DNA of 64,000 nucleotides from Saprospiraceae bacterium (lineage in GTDB: Bacteria; Bacteroidota; Bacteroidia; Chitinophagales; Saprospiraceae). The notes under the pieces are model-generated. The model worked only from the letters and a program-made list of their open reading frames with translations, was not told the origin of the DNA and made no database searches. Where the stretch lies: the NCBI GenBank assembly GCA_017985675.1, contig JAGNXB010000001.1, positions 1 to 64,000 on the forward strand, read 5' to 3'. A program made the translations under genes and the position numbers. Below, piece by piece: positions 9,595 to 17,547 of this stretch. Position 1 is the first letter of the stretch; every line of letters begins with the position of its first letter.

Positions 9595-10788
9595 ATGCAT
9601 ACGATGTCATCTGTTCTTGCTGAAGATCAAAACTTGCCCGTTATCCTACGTGATGTCGCTGAGAAGGTATCAACTGGACAGCGTATTTCAGACGATGAAG
9701 CTTTGGCATTGTATGAGGATGCGCCACTTTCATACCTGGGCGCACTAGCGAATGCTGTTCGTGAGCAAAAACACGGACATCGCACGTATTTTAACCGGAA
9801 TTTTCATATTGAACCTACCAATGTCTGCATCTATACGTGCAATTTCTGTTCCTACTCCCGCTTAATTAAGCAGCGTGATCAGGGCTGGGAATTGAGTATG
9901 GATGAGATGTTTGATATAGTAAAAGCGTATGATGGTCAACCTGTAACAGAGGTACATATTGTAGGCGGGGTAATGCCCCAGTATAATTTAGCCTTTTATA
10001 AAGAGCTATTTGAACGCATTAAGGCGCACAGACCGGAATTACATATAAAGGGACTTACGCCTGTCGAATATTATTATATTTTTAAAAAGGCAAAAGTTAC
10101 CTATGAGGAGGGATTTCGAATCCTCAAGGATGCAGGCCTGGATTCCATGCCTGGCGGTGGAGCTGAAATTTTTCACCCGGAAATCAGGGAAAAAATTGCC
10201 CATGATAAATGCACCGGACAGGAATGGCTCGATATTCACCGGGCCTGGCATCAGCTTGGAGGAAAAAGTAATGCCACTATCTTGTACGGGCATATTGAAG
10301 ATTATTCCCACCGGGTCCATCATTTGTCACTGCTCAGGCAATTGCAGGACGAAACAGGTGGATTTCAAACCTTCATCCCCTTAAAGTTTCGCAACCAGGA
10401 AAACCAAATGTCACATATCCCGGAGGTGACTACTGTGGAGGATTTGAAAAACTATGCGGTAAGCCGCATATATCTGGATAATTTTGATCACATCAAAGCC
10501 TACTGGCCCATGATAGGCCGATCTGTAGCCCAGATGGCCCTGGCCTTTGGTGTGGACGACATAGATGGCACCATTGATGACACCACCAAAATTTACTCCA
10601 TGGCAGGATCTGAAGAGCAAAATCCGGCAATGAATACCCAGGAACTGGTTACCCTGATCCGGTCGGTCGGGCGTACGCCAATAGAACGGGATACTCTGTA
10701 TAATGTGGTCAAAGATTATTCAGATGTCCGGTTTGCTGAAGATGAAGTGTTTCGTGGCTATGTATCTCTACCTGTAGTCCAATCCTGA
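9595..10788 (+). CDS. mqnE: Aminodeoxyfutalosine synthase (radical SAM)
   Basis: 397 residues. MqnE joins dehydrochorismate to SAM-derived adenosine to make aminofutalosine in the futalosine pathway to menaquinone. The radical-SAM cysteines are C78-x3-C82-x2-C85 (CIYTCNFC), followed by the family motifs VHIVGGVMPQ, GLTPVEY, PGGGAEIF and YGHIE. The PGGGAEIF form and the N-terminal YFNRNFHIEPTN favour MqnE over the related MqnC. It is the first gene of a tight group with a histidine phosphatase (TGATG overlap) and mqnA, which supplies its substrate. Menaquinone as the sole quinone is typical of Bacteroidota. Confidence 0.95.
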   Translation: MHTMSSVLAEDQNLPVILRDVAEKVSTGQRISDDEALALYEDAPLSYLGALANAVREQKHGHRTYFNRNFHIEPTNVCIYTCNFCSYSRLIKQRDQGWELSMDEMFDIVKAYDGQPVTEVHIVGGVMPQYNLAFYKELFERIKAHRPELHIKGLTPVEYYYIFKKAKVTYEEGFRILKDAGLDSMPGGGAEIFHPEIREKIAHDKCTGQEWLDIHRAWHQLGGKSNATILYGHIEDYSHRVHHLSLLRQLQDETGGFQTFIPLKFRNQENQMSHIPEVTTVEDLKNYAVSRIYLDNFDHIKAYWPMIGRSVAQMALAFGVDDIDGTIDDTTKIYSMAGSEEQNPAMNTQELVTLIRSVGRTPIERDTLYNVVKDYSDVRFAEDEVFRGYVSLPVVQS

Positions 10789-11402
10789 TGTGGAAGGAAG
10801 TTTTGTTTGTGCGCCACGGTGAGACAGAGCTAAATCGATTAGGCATTGTTCAAGGCAGTGGTATTGATCCGGAACTCAATGAGACCGGCTTAAATCAAGC
10901 TCGATTATTCCACGAAAGATATAGTCAGGTGCCGTTCGAGGTGGTCATTACCTCAACGCTAAAACGGACCCACCTTACCGTCGAACCCTTCATAGAAAAA
11001 GGTATTCCCTGGATCAGTCATAAAGGGATTAATGAAATTTCGTGGGGCGACCACGAAGGCCGTCCCAGCGAACCTTACATGGTTGAGGCGTATAATCAAT
11101 TAATCCAGGCTTGGGGCGAGGGCGATCTGGATGTTCGGCTTCCCAATGGTGAAAGCGCATCGGAACTCATCACGCGAATTGACCATTTTCTGGAAGAGCT
11201 GATTAACAGGCCAGAATCCCGTATCCTGGTTTGTTCGCATGGTCGTGCCATCCGGTGTTTGATATCTCGCATTAAGAGGCTGCCTCCGGCTGCGATGGAA
11301 CTCGTGTCACATTCAAACACAGGCGTTTATCACATCCGGATAACTAATGGTGTTCCGGAGTTTTTGTTGGAAAATGATACATCCCACTTGTATGAGCAAT
11401 AA
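10788..11402 (+). CDS. Histidine phosphatase family protein (phosphoglycerate-mutase-like)
   Basis: 204 residues. The catalytic RHGE lies at residues 9-12 (phospho-acceptor His10), followed by LNETGLNQA, the conserved SxLKRT element, the acid/base glutamate region EISWGDHEG, and the second histidine in CSHGRAI. This is the cofactor-dependent histidine phosphatase superfamily, acting on small phospho-metabolites in the cytoplasm. The gene begins inside the mqnE stop (TGATG) and its end overlaps mqnA by 11 bases, so it is translated between two menaquinone genes. A link to that pathway is plausible but no menaquinone step is known to need it. Confidence 0.88.
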   Translation: MWKEVLFVRHGETELNRLGIVQGSGIDPELNETGLNQARLFHERYSQVPFEVVITSTLKRTHLTVEPFIEKGIPWISHKGINEISWGDHEGRPSEPYMVEAYNQLIQAWGEGDLDVRLPNGESASELITRIDHFLEELINRPESRILVCSHGRAIRCLISRIKRLPPAAMELVSHSNTGVYHIRITNGVPEFLLENDTSHLYEQ

Positions 11403-12156
11403 GGTCTACCGGGTAGTGCTGGTAAATTACTTAAATACCTTGCCCTTTTTGAAAGGGATTTCTCAAGTTCTTGGCAACCAATGTGAACTTATACTTGCAC
11501 ATCCTGCTGATTGCGCGCGAATCCTGTTTTCGGGTGAAGCAGATTATGGATTGGTACCAGTAGGTGCGCTTATGGGGCGAAGTGATTGGAGACGCGTCAC
11601 CGATTATGGCATTGCGTGTAATGGTAATGTAGATACGGTTTGTTTGTTTGGGAATAGCCCTATAACGGATTGGACCAGGGTGTATCTGGATTACCAATCA
11701 CGGACCTCAGTGAAACTAACGGAAGCCCTTCTTGCTGATTACTGGCAAAAAAACGTTGAATTAATTCCGGCCACGCCAGGATATGAATCCCGTTTGAATA
11801 TAAATGAAGGAGCTTTGATCATCGGAGATCGAGCCATTGAAGCTGCTTCGCAGTTCACTTACCATTATGATTTGGGACAAGCCTGGAAAATACATACGGG
11901 ATTACCCTTTGTATTTGCTGTTTGGGTAAGTACTGGCGCACCAGATCCTGTTTTTGAATCAGCATTGAATCATGCATTTGAAGCTGGACAAAAGCAAAAG
12001 TCCGAATTAACTCATGCGCATCAGAATGCTTACCCCACCTTTGATCTAGACCAATATTTTAATAAGACCATTCACTATAAATTGGATGCAGAGATGGTGG
12101 AAGGATTGAATCGGTTCCTGATGTCGCCTATTGTATCAATAGAGCATAACGATTAA
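11392..12156 (+). CDS. mqnA: Chorismate dehydratase (menaquinone biosynthesis)
   Basis: 254 residues from ATG 11392 (MSNKVYRVVLVNYLNT). MqnA dehydrates chorismate to 3-[(1-carboxyvinyl)oxy]benzoate, the substrate of MqnE. Family features are VNYLNTLPF near the N terminus, DYGLVPVGAL, a conserved serine/threonine-rich SVKLTEALL segment and LIIGDRAIE. The fold is a periplasmic-binding-protein-like two-lobe domain. It overlaps the histidine phosphatase upstream. Its TAA shares bases with the stop of the convergent amidase gene (TTAA at 12153-12156). mqnB, mqnC and mqnD are not in the window. Confidence 0.93.
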   Translation: MSNKVYRVVLVNYLNTLPFLKGISQVLGNQCELILAHPADCARILFSGEADYGLVPVGALMGRSDWRRVTDYGIACNGNVDTVCLFGNSPITDWTRVYLDYQSRTSVKLTEALLADYWQKNVELIPATPGYESRLNINEGALIIGDRAIEAASQFTYHYDLGQAWKIHTGLPFVFAVWVSTGAPDPVFESALNHAFEAGQKQKSELTHAHQNAYPTFDLDQYFNKTIHYKLDAEMVEGLNRFLMSPIVSIEHND

Positions 12157-13340
12157 GGGGTGAGTGCCTTGACCAGGCCATCTGCCAGCCATTTGGCCAG
12201 TGCTTCCCTGTTTTCCTTCAGGACAATGCGGCGCTGATCTTCCGGGTTGCGAATATTAGCTAATTCAATGTATACGCCGTAGGGGCTCGTTTCGCGCAAC
12301 ATATAGAGATCCCTTCCGGTAACAGTCCCATGGTAGGTCCTGGATGCCTGATGTTGGCGATATTTTTCCTTGAATGTTTCGTGAAGCGTTTCTGCGATTT
12401 CCTTACTGACCTTGCTTTTTTTAAGGTGGTAAAAAAACACATCCTGACGGACTCCGTGGTTATTCGAATCGACATGGATAAATATGGATGTCTGCTTTTT
12501 TACACCCTGCTGCTTGTGCTTTTCAAATAATTGGTTGATAATAGTGGCTCGTTGATAAAGCCGTTCTTTTTGATTGAGGGGAATGGTTTTGCCTCCAAAC
12601 GCTACCTCATCCTGATCACATTTCAGGTATAGTTCGTCCCGAATGCCATCATTATTGTCGCGTATGATCATATAGGCGATTGCACCCCTGGAGATTAAAT
12701 GCCGACAAAGGCGCAGCGCAACATCATAGGCATACTCATCTTCACATAAATCATTTCCGGCACGTTTGCTCATAGCACCAGGATCAGGTCCGCCATGACC
12801 TCCTTTGATATAAAATACCTGGCCCTTCAGGATTTCTGATTCCCTAATGACGTTACTATATTTATCACCAAAAATGGGGTATTGACCGCTTTTGCCCACA
12901 TGTACATCCAGCTCCACTAATGTTTCTGTTTCTTTTAATTCATCCGGACATTTAAAAAAATGATGCGGCACCCACAAGTCAAGGTCGGTCTCATAGGCCT
13001 TTTCTTTTATTCTATTTTTTTCTATATGTCGATTGTATTCCTGCACCCGAACAGCCAAATCATAATCGGAGATGTTAATCGTTGTGCGGATACTGCGGCC
13101 ATTATATTTATATCGCTTGATCGGCAACTTATACTTTTTACCGCTGACAAGGCCATCTGTTTTCTCCATATTGTTGAGCAGGTAAAAATGTTCAACATTG
13201 CAAGAGAAGCCTTCCAGCTTGTACCGACGCAATAGAACGAGGACCCCATCACCCTTGGTAGCAACCGTAGTCACAAAGGTGCCGTCCTGCGCAAAAGCAG
13301 CGGTTTGGATACATATGAATAGCAGGTAGAGACAACGCAC
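12153..13340 (-). CDS. N-acetylmuramoyl-L-alanine amidase, secreted
   Basis: About 395 residues. The Amidase_3 fold occupies the C-terminal half: GGHGGPDPGA (about 180) with the zinc histidine, the zinc glutamate in CEDEYAYD, FIHVDSN with the third histidine, and the catalytic glutamate in VYIELANIRNPEDQ. The N-terminal ~150 residues are unrecognised. A signal peptide (CLYLLFICIQTAAFAQ) sends it to the periplasm, where it cleaves the amide bond between MurNAc and the stem peptide. No ATG start exists: the frame opens at TTG 13349, but that TTG is part of a perfect -7 element TACATTTG (13354-13347), so the mRNA probably starts near 13342 and translation at GTG 13340. It is divergent from ccmB. 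Confidence 0.85.
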   Translation of the reverse strand: MRCLYLLFICIQTAAFAQDGTFVTTVATKGDGVLVLLRRYKLEGFSCNVEHFYLLNNMEKTDGLVSGKKYKLPIKRYKYNGRSIRTTINISDYDLAVRVQEYNRHIEKNRIKEKAYETDLDLWVPHHFFKCPDELKETETLVELDVHVGKSGQYPIFGDKYSNVIRESEILKGQVFYIKGGHGGPDPGAMSKRAGNDLCEDEYAYDVALRLCRHLISRGAIAYMIIRDNNDGIRDELYLKCDQDEVAFGGKTIPLNQKERLYQRATIINQLFEKHKQQGVKKQTSIFIHVDSNNHGVRQDVFFYHLKKSKVSKEIAETLHETFKEKYRQHQASRTYHGTVTGRDLYMLRETSPYGVYIELANIRNPEDQRRIVLKENREALAKWLADGLVKALTP

Positions 13341-13346
13341 AGAGGG

Positions 13347-13354
13347 CAAATGTA
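13347..13354 (-). promoter_or_regulatory. -7 promoter element of the amidase gene
   Basis: TACATTTG on the minus strand. It lies 6 bases from the GTG at 13340 and decides the start codon, because the only longer start (TTG 13349) falls within the promoter. Confidence 0.55.
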
Positions 13355-13408
13355 GTGAATGGAGGAATAATACACCGTTTGCGACCCTGGTGACGGGATG
13401 AAATGCTG

Positions 13409-13416
13409 TACTTTTG
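13409..13416 (+). promoter_or_regulatory. -7 promoter element of the ccm operon
   Basis: TACTTTTG matches TAnnTTTG and ends 4 bases before ATG 13421. It implies a leaderless or nearly leaderless ccmB message and excludes the longer frame start at 13403. It faces the amidase promoter across 55 bases. Confidence 0.55.
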
Positions 13417-13420
13417 CGCT

Positions 13421-14086
13421 ATGCTTTCGACCACTCAACAGATCATTCACCTCATCCGACTTTATTGGGCACTGGAGGGTCGTAGTAGGCAACTATTAAG
13501 TGGGGTATTGTTGTATGTAGTTGCCATTGTTTTAGTTACGTCTTACATTTTTAGCTCGCCTGATGGAGAAACCTGGTTGGCACTATTCTGGGTCATTTTA
13601 TTATTTGCTTCGGTCAATACAGGCGTCCTAAGCTTTGTGCAGGAGTCGGGTGGAAGGCGATGGTACTATTACCAGCTTGCAGGTCCATTAGCCGTTTACC
13701 TTGCCAAAGCTATTCATATGTTTAGTTTATTGTTGATTGTTGGCATGCTGACCCTTGGATTAATGTCCATCTTTTACGGCTTTCCTGTGCAGAATCCTCT
13801 TCTTCTTTTGTACGCGGCATTGTTATCCACTTCAGGGCTTTCACTGTTGTTTGCTTTTATGTCTGCCATTGCGAGCCAATCCGGTAATGCAGCCACATTG
13901 ACGACAATTATTGGATTTCCCCTGGTCATTGGATTATCTATGCTGGCCGGTAAAATTGCGCGGGGAAGTTTGATGGCCGGGCTTACAGTGACTGATTTGC
14001 AGTGGGATTTTATCATGCTGATTGCATTGAATATGATGATAGGAGGGATGGGAATCCTATTATTTAGCTACATTTGGCGCGATTAA
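13421..14086 (+). CDS. ccmB: Heme exporter subunit B
   Basis: 221 residues, six predicted membrane helices and the CcmB family layout (FASVNTGVLSFVQESGGRRWYYY, a variant of the FASL.. element of CcmB, with SGLSLLFAFMSAIA further on). CcmB is the permease of the CcmABCD complex that loads heme onto CcmE in system I cytochrome c maturation. ccmC follows after 44 bases and ccmD after that. The ATPase ccmA is not adjacent. The start is set by the promoter 4 bases upstream. Confidence 0.87.
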   Translation: MLSTTQQIIHLIRLYWALEGRSRQLLSGVLLYVVAIVLVTSYIFSSPDGETWLALFWVILLFASVNTGVLSFVQESGGRRWYYYQLAGPLAVYLAKAIHMFSLLLIVGMLTLGLMSIFYGFPVQNPLLLLYAALLSTSGLSLLFAFMSAIASQSGNAATLTTIIGFPLVIGLSMLAGKIARGSLMAGLTVTDLQWDFIMLIALNMMIGGMGILLFSYIWRD

Positions 14087-14130
14087 TCTATCCAACCAAC
14101 TCCTCCGATTGTCGAAGGCAACTCTAGTAA

Positions 14131-15204
14131 ATGAGCGTTTTTAAACAGTATTGGTGGAAGGCTCTCGGTGTTTTACTGGTCCTTTATTCACTTGTAGCCG
14201 GAATATTGTTTCCACTTAAACCTGGGATACTTGAATCTTCACCAACAGCGAGCATTGTCGATACGACCATTGAGATTTCTATTCATGGCTACAATAGCCA
14301 TTATATCTCAGCAGGTGAGAACAGGGTGTGGTTGAAGCTGAGTAATGAATTTATGATCCTGGCAACCGCAGTACGTCCGCTATCGGAAACGAATTTGGTG
14401 GCTACATTCCAGATCCCTCCATTTTTGCCCGTTCCGGAGCAAACAGCCGATTGTGCCATAGTCCTGGACAATGCGATTGATGGGCCTGCTGTCAAGCCCA
14501 CGGCCTTGTTTTTGCGCCAGACGACGAATAATGTCGATATGGGATTTGCCTATTGGAAAAAGGATCTGATCCAAGATCTCCACGATGCCACAGGGGTTCG
14601 ATTTCCGTTTAGAGGGATCCTGGAAGAGACCATCCGCAATACTTATTACCATGTACCAATGTGGTTTGGAATGATTTTTCTTTTTTTAGGTTCCCTGGTA
14701 TTTAGCATCAAGTTCCTTCGTGGTAAAGATCCACTTGGAGCAGAAAAAACCCGGGCATTAAATATGGCGGGCTTACTTTTTGGTATATTAGGCCTTTTGA
14801 CAGGGATGATCTGGGCCAAATTTACCTGGAATGCATTTTGGAGTATGGACGTTAAACAAAACATGGCGGCCATTTCTACACTTATATATCTGGCCTATTT
14901 TATGTTGCGATCAGCCATCGAAGATGAAGACAAACGAGACAGAGTTACTTCTGCCTATAATATTTTTGCCTTTTTTACACTAATCCCCTTATTGTTTATC
15001 ATTCCCAGAATGACGGATAGCTTACATCCGGGCAACGGTGGCAATCCAGCGTTTGGAGGTGAGGATCTTGACAATACGATGCGCCTGGTTTTTTACCCGG
15101 CAGTATTGGGTTGGACACTCATCGGATTTTGGCTGGCGGATCTTTATTTCAGAACAGAACAATTGACATCGAAGGTTCAAACTTTAATCAATGACAACCA
15201 ATGA
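14131..15204 (+). CDS. ccmC: CcmC/CcsA-type heme handling protein with enlarged periplasmic domain
   Basis: 357 residues, longer than the ~245 of E. coli CcmC. The core is recognisable: the first heme-ligand region NTYYHVPMWFGM at about 170, a tryptophan-rich loop WAKFTWNAFWSMD that replaces the canonical WGxxWxWD, and a second histidine in DSLHPGNGG. After the first membrane helix (residues about 10-28) there is a soluble stretch of roughly 130 residues before helix 2, where E. coli has a short loop. That extension (about 40-160) looks beta-rich (TIEISIHGYNSHYISAGENRVWLKL) and contains no motif I know. The protein presents heme to CcmE in the periplasm. Its stop overlaps the CcmD-like start (ATGA). 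Confidence 0.85.
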   Translation: MSVFKQYWWKALGVLLVLYSLVAGILFPLKPGILESSPTASIVDTTIEISIHGYNSHYISAGENRVWLKLSNEFMILATAVRPLSETNLVATFQIPPFLPVPEQTADCAIVLDNAIDGPAVKPTALFLRQTTNNVDMGFAYWKKDLIQDLHDATGVRFPFRGILEETIRNTYYHVPMWFGMIFLFLGSLVFSIKFLRGKDPLGAEKTRALNMAGLLFGILGLLTGMIWAKFTWNAFWSMDVKQNMAAISTLIYLAYFMLRSAIEDEDKRDRVTSAYNIFAFFTLIPLLFIIPRMTDSLHPGNGGNPAFGGEDLDNTMRLVFYPAVLGWTLIGFWLADLYFRTEQLTSKVQTLINDNQ

Positions 15205-15410
15205 GCAAACGATTCCCATTATTGGTTTTTATGTTGGTTATTAGCCACTTAGCAATAGCCAATGGAACCGGAGAAGATTTCTTTCGCGCAACCGGAAAAA
15301 TCTATGTGGTTTTTACTGTAATCATTAGCATCTTTGCGGGTCTTATCTTCTTTTTATTCAGGTTAGACCGTCGGATATCACGAATTGAAAAACAAATCAA
15401 TCCTTCATGA
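15201..15410 (+). CDS. ccmD: CcmD-like small membrane protein
   Basis: 69 residues: an N-terminal hydrophobic segment that may be a signal peptide (LLVFMLVISHLAIA), one membrane helix (IYVVFTVIISIFAGLIFFLF) and a basic tail (RLDRRISRIEKQI) typical of CcmD-like proteins of Bacteroidota. CcmD helps release holo-CcmE from CcmABC. It overlaps ccmC by 4 bases and gdhA by 4 bases (both ATGA), so the four genes are translationally chained. Confidence 0.78.
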   Translation: MSKRFPLLVFMLVISHLAIANGTGEDFFRATGKIYVVFTVIISIFAGLIFFLFRLDRRISRIEKQINPS

Positions 15411-16825
15411 GTACTGGAGAACTTAGTTTTTTTGAGAGCGTGCAGCGCAACTTTGACAAAGCAGCGTCGCACACAGACCTTCACAAAGGCCTTTTGGAGC
15501 AAATTAAAGTTTGCAACGCTGTTTATTCCATGCGATTTCCTGTCAAAATCGGGAATGAATATCAGGTCATTGAAGCTTACAGGGTACAGCATTCCCAACA
15601 CCGTTTACCGACCAAAGGAGGTATCCGCTACAGTCTTGCTGTAACACAGGATGAAGTAATGGCGCTTGCTGCCCTTATGACGTACAAATGTGCAATTGTT
15701 GATGTTCCCTTTGGAGGGGCTAAAGGTGGTGTGAAAATTAGTCCTCGGACCTATACCCCAAAACAATTGGAGCAGATTACTCGTCGGTATGCATCTGAAC
15801 TCATAAAGAAAAATTTTATTGGTCCAGGGATAGACGTTCCTGCTCCTGACTATGGTACAGGTGGCCGGGAAATGGCATGGATCCTCGATACATATATCAG
15901 TTTCAATCCGGGCGATATCGACGGGGCAGCATGCGTGACGGGCAAACCAGTTTCACAAAATGGCATACGCGGTAGGGAAGAGGCAACAGGTCGTGGTGTA
16001 TATTATGGCTTGAAAGAAGCACTCAGCTTCAAGGATGACATGGCCAAATTGGGGTTGACAACAGGTATGGCTGGTAAAACCATGGTCATTCAAGGTCTTG
16101 GTAATGTAGGCTCCTACACTGGTACAATTTGTCAAAATGAAGGTGATGCCAAAGTCATTGCAGTATCAGAATACGAAGGAGCCATACACAGTGAAAATGG
16201 TATCAATGTGGCGGACCTCATTAAGTTCCGTAAGGAAACCGGATCTATTTTAGGGTTCCCGGGTACTAAAACATTGAATGATAGAGGTGAAGCCCTGGAG
16301 CTTGACTGTGATATTCTGGTACCGGCCGCGCTGGAAAGCCAAATACATATTGGCAATGCCCATAAAATTAAAGCAAAAATTATCGCCGAAGCAGCGAACG
16401 GACCTGTAACTTCTGATGCAGAAGATGTTCTCCTCAAAAAGGGTATCCTCATCATTCCAGATATGTATATCAATGCAGGCGGCGTGACGGTATCCTACTT
16501 CGAGTGGCTTAAGAATCTGAGTCACATGCGCTTTGGCCGGATGGACAAACGATTCAACCAGCAGACTTATGCAAATATTGTCGATCTGGTGGTTCGCATG
16601 ACCGGGAAAACACTCGGCGAACGCGAAAAACAACTCGTTGCCAGAGGTGCGGATGAAATCGATCTGGTGCGTTCCGGCCTGGAAGAAACGATGGTTACAG
16701 CATACCAGCAAATCCGGGAAGTTTACAAACGTAAAAAGAAGGTAGAAGACCTCCGTACAGCAGCATTCGTTAGTGCATTAAACAAAATTGCATCCGACTA
16801 CGAATCACGCGGTATTTGGCCATAA
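15407..16825 (+). CDS. gdhA: Glutamate dehydrogenase (Glu/Leu/Phe/Val dehydrogenase family)
   Basis: 472 residues. The N-terminal catalytic domain carries RLPTKGGIRY, TYKCAIVDVPFGGAKGGVK with the catalytic lysine, and GPGIDVPAPDYGTGGREMAWI. The C-terminal Rossmann domain has the dinucleotide motif VIQGLGNVGSYTG, then VSEYEGAIH. It interconverts glutamate and 2-oxoglutarate. Coenzyme preference is not certain from sequence. The C-terminal ~60 residues (TLGEREKQLVARGADEIDLVRSGL...) are characteristic of a Bacteroidota subgroup. The start overlaps the CcmD-like stop, an unusual coupling with cytochrome maturation. A strong terminator follows. Confidence 0.93.
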   Translation: MSTGELSFFESVQRNFDKAASHTDLHKGLLEQIKVCNAVYSMRFPVKIGNEYQVIEAYRVQHSQHRLPTKGGIRYSLAVTQDEVMALAALMTYKCAIVDVPFGGAKGGVKISPRTYTPKQLEQITRRYASELIKKNFIGPGIDVPAPDYGTGGREMAWILDTYISFNPGDIDGAACVTGKPVSQNGIRGREEATGRGVYYGLKEALSFKDDMAKLGLTTGMAGKTMVIQGLGNVGSYTGTICQNEGDAKVIAVSEYEGAIHSENGINVADLIKFRKETGSILGFPGTKTLNDRGEALELDCDILVPAALESQIHIGNAHKIKAKIIAEAANGPVTSDAEDVLLKKGILIIPDMYINAGGVTVSYFEWLKNLSHMRFGRMDKRFNQQTYANIVDLVVRMTGKTLGEREKQLVARGADEIDLVRSGLEETMVTAYQQIREVYKRKKKVEDLRTAAFVSALNKIASDYESRGIWP

Positions 16826-16846
16826 TTTCCCCAAACAGCATTTGTT

Positions 16847-16917
16847 AAAGCCTTTGGAAAGGGTCAATGTATTGATTGGCAATACATTGACCCCACATTT
16901 CCAAAGGCTTTTTTTAT
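16847..16917 (+). terminator. Long-stem Rho-independent terminator after gdhA
   Basis: The arms 16847-16873 and 16881-16911 pair over about 27 bp in two blocks (AAAGCCTTTGGAAA with TTTCCAAAGGCTTT, then GGGTCAATGTATT with AATACATTGACCC) around a 7-base loop, with only a 4-base bulge between the blocks. A run of seven T ends at 16916. The stem is much longer than a usual terminator. Confidence 0.85.
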
Positions 16918-17013
16918 AGCTAAACGTGAAATTAAATTTGGGGAATTGGCTATTTTTTTTCAAATCCATAAACATTCTATTTAACTACAGGTTTAACCTG
17001 AAAAAAGATAGAT

Positions 17014-17505
17014 ATGTCAATAAATAAACTGGATAGGACGGATTTGCAAATTTTGGAAATCCTACAAACTAATTCTAAAATAACGAACCTTCAACTTTCG
17101 AAACGTGTAGGTTTGTCTCCAGCACCGACATTGGAACGAGTTCGAAAACTGGAAAAAACCGGAGTCATCAGCAGTTACCATGCCCAGATACAACCTTCTT
17201 CATTGGGATTGAATGTCCAAACTTTCATCTTGGTATCATTATCCTGGAAAAAGAAAGACGCACTCCACTCCTTTCTGGATAAAATCAAGAAGGTTCCTGA
17301 GGTGATCGAATGTTATATCATCACAGGCGAAGCTGATTGTCTCCTTAAAGTCATTGCCAGGGATATCCCTGATTACGAATCGCTGCTCTTCCGCCGGCTT
17401 TCCCAAATCGAGGAGATAGAACGCCTCAAGACCCTTATGACGCTTTCAACAGTCAAGCTATCCAAAATTCTCCCATTCAATTACAACCAGGAAATTGCTG
17501 ATTAA
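17014..17505 (+). CDS. Lrp/AsnC family transcriptional regulator
   Basis: 163 residues. An N-terminal winged helix (LDRTDLQILEILQTNSKIT, then LSKRVGLSPAPTLERVRKLEK) is followed by a RAM/AsnC effector domain (about 70-150, with ECYIITGEADCLLKV). Lrp proteins act as octamers that sense amino acids. Its position immediately after the glutamate dehydrogenase terminator makes amino-acid metabolism a reasonable target, which is inference. A TraB/GumN gene follows after 42 bases but has its own promoter. Confidence 0.92.
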   Translation: MSINKLDRTDLQILEILQTNSKITNLQLSKRVGLSPAPTLERVRKLEKTGVISSYHAQIQPSSLGLNVQTFILVSLSWKKKDALHSFLDKIKKVPEVIECYIITGEADCLLKVIARDIPDYESLLFRRLSQIEEIERLKTLMTLSTVKLSKILPFNYNQEIAD

Positions 17506-17528
17506 ACCTTTCAACAACTGGAAGGCAT

Positions 17529-17536
17529 TACCTTTG
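17529..17536 (+). promoter_or_regulatory. -7 promoter element upstream of the TraB/GumN gene
   Basis: TACCTTTG ends 11 bases before ATG 17548, giving a leader of only a few bases. Confidence 0.5.
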
Positions 17537-17547
17537 TCAGCAAGACT

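Noticed and set aside
10100..10130. TTCGAATCC string resembling a tRNA T-arm
   Set aside because: It lies inside mqnE coding sequence and has no acceptor, D or anticodon stems around it.
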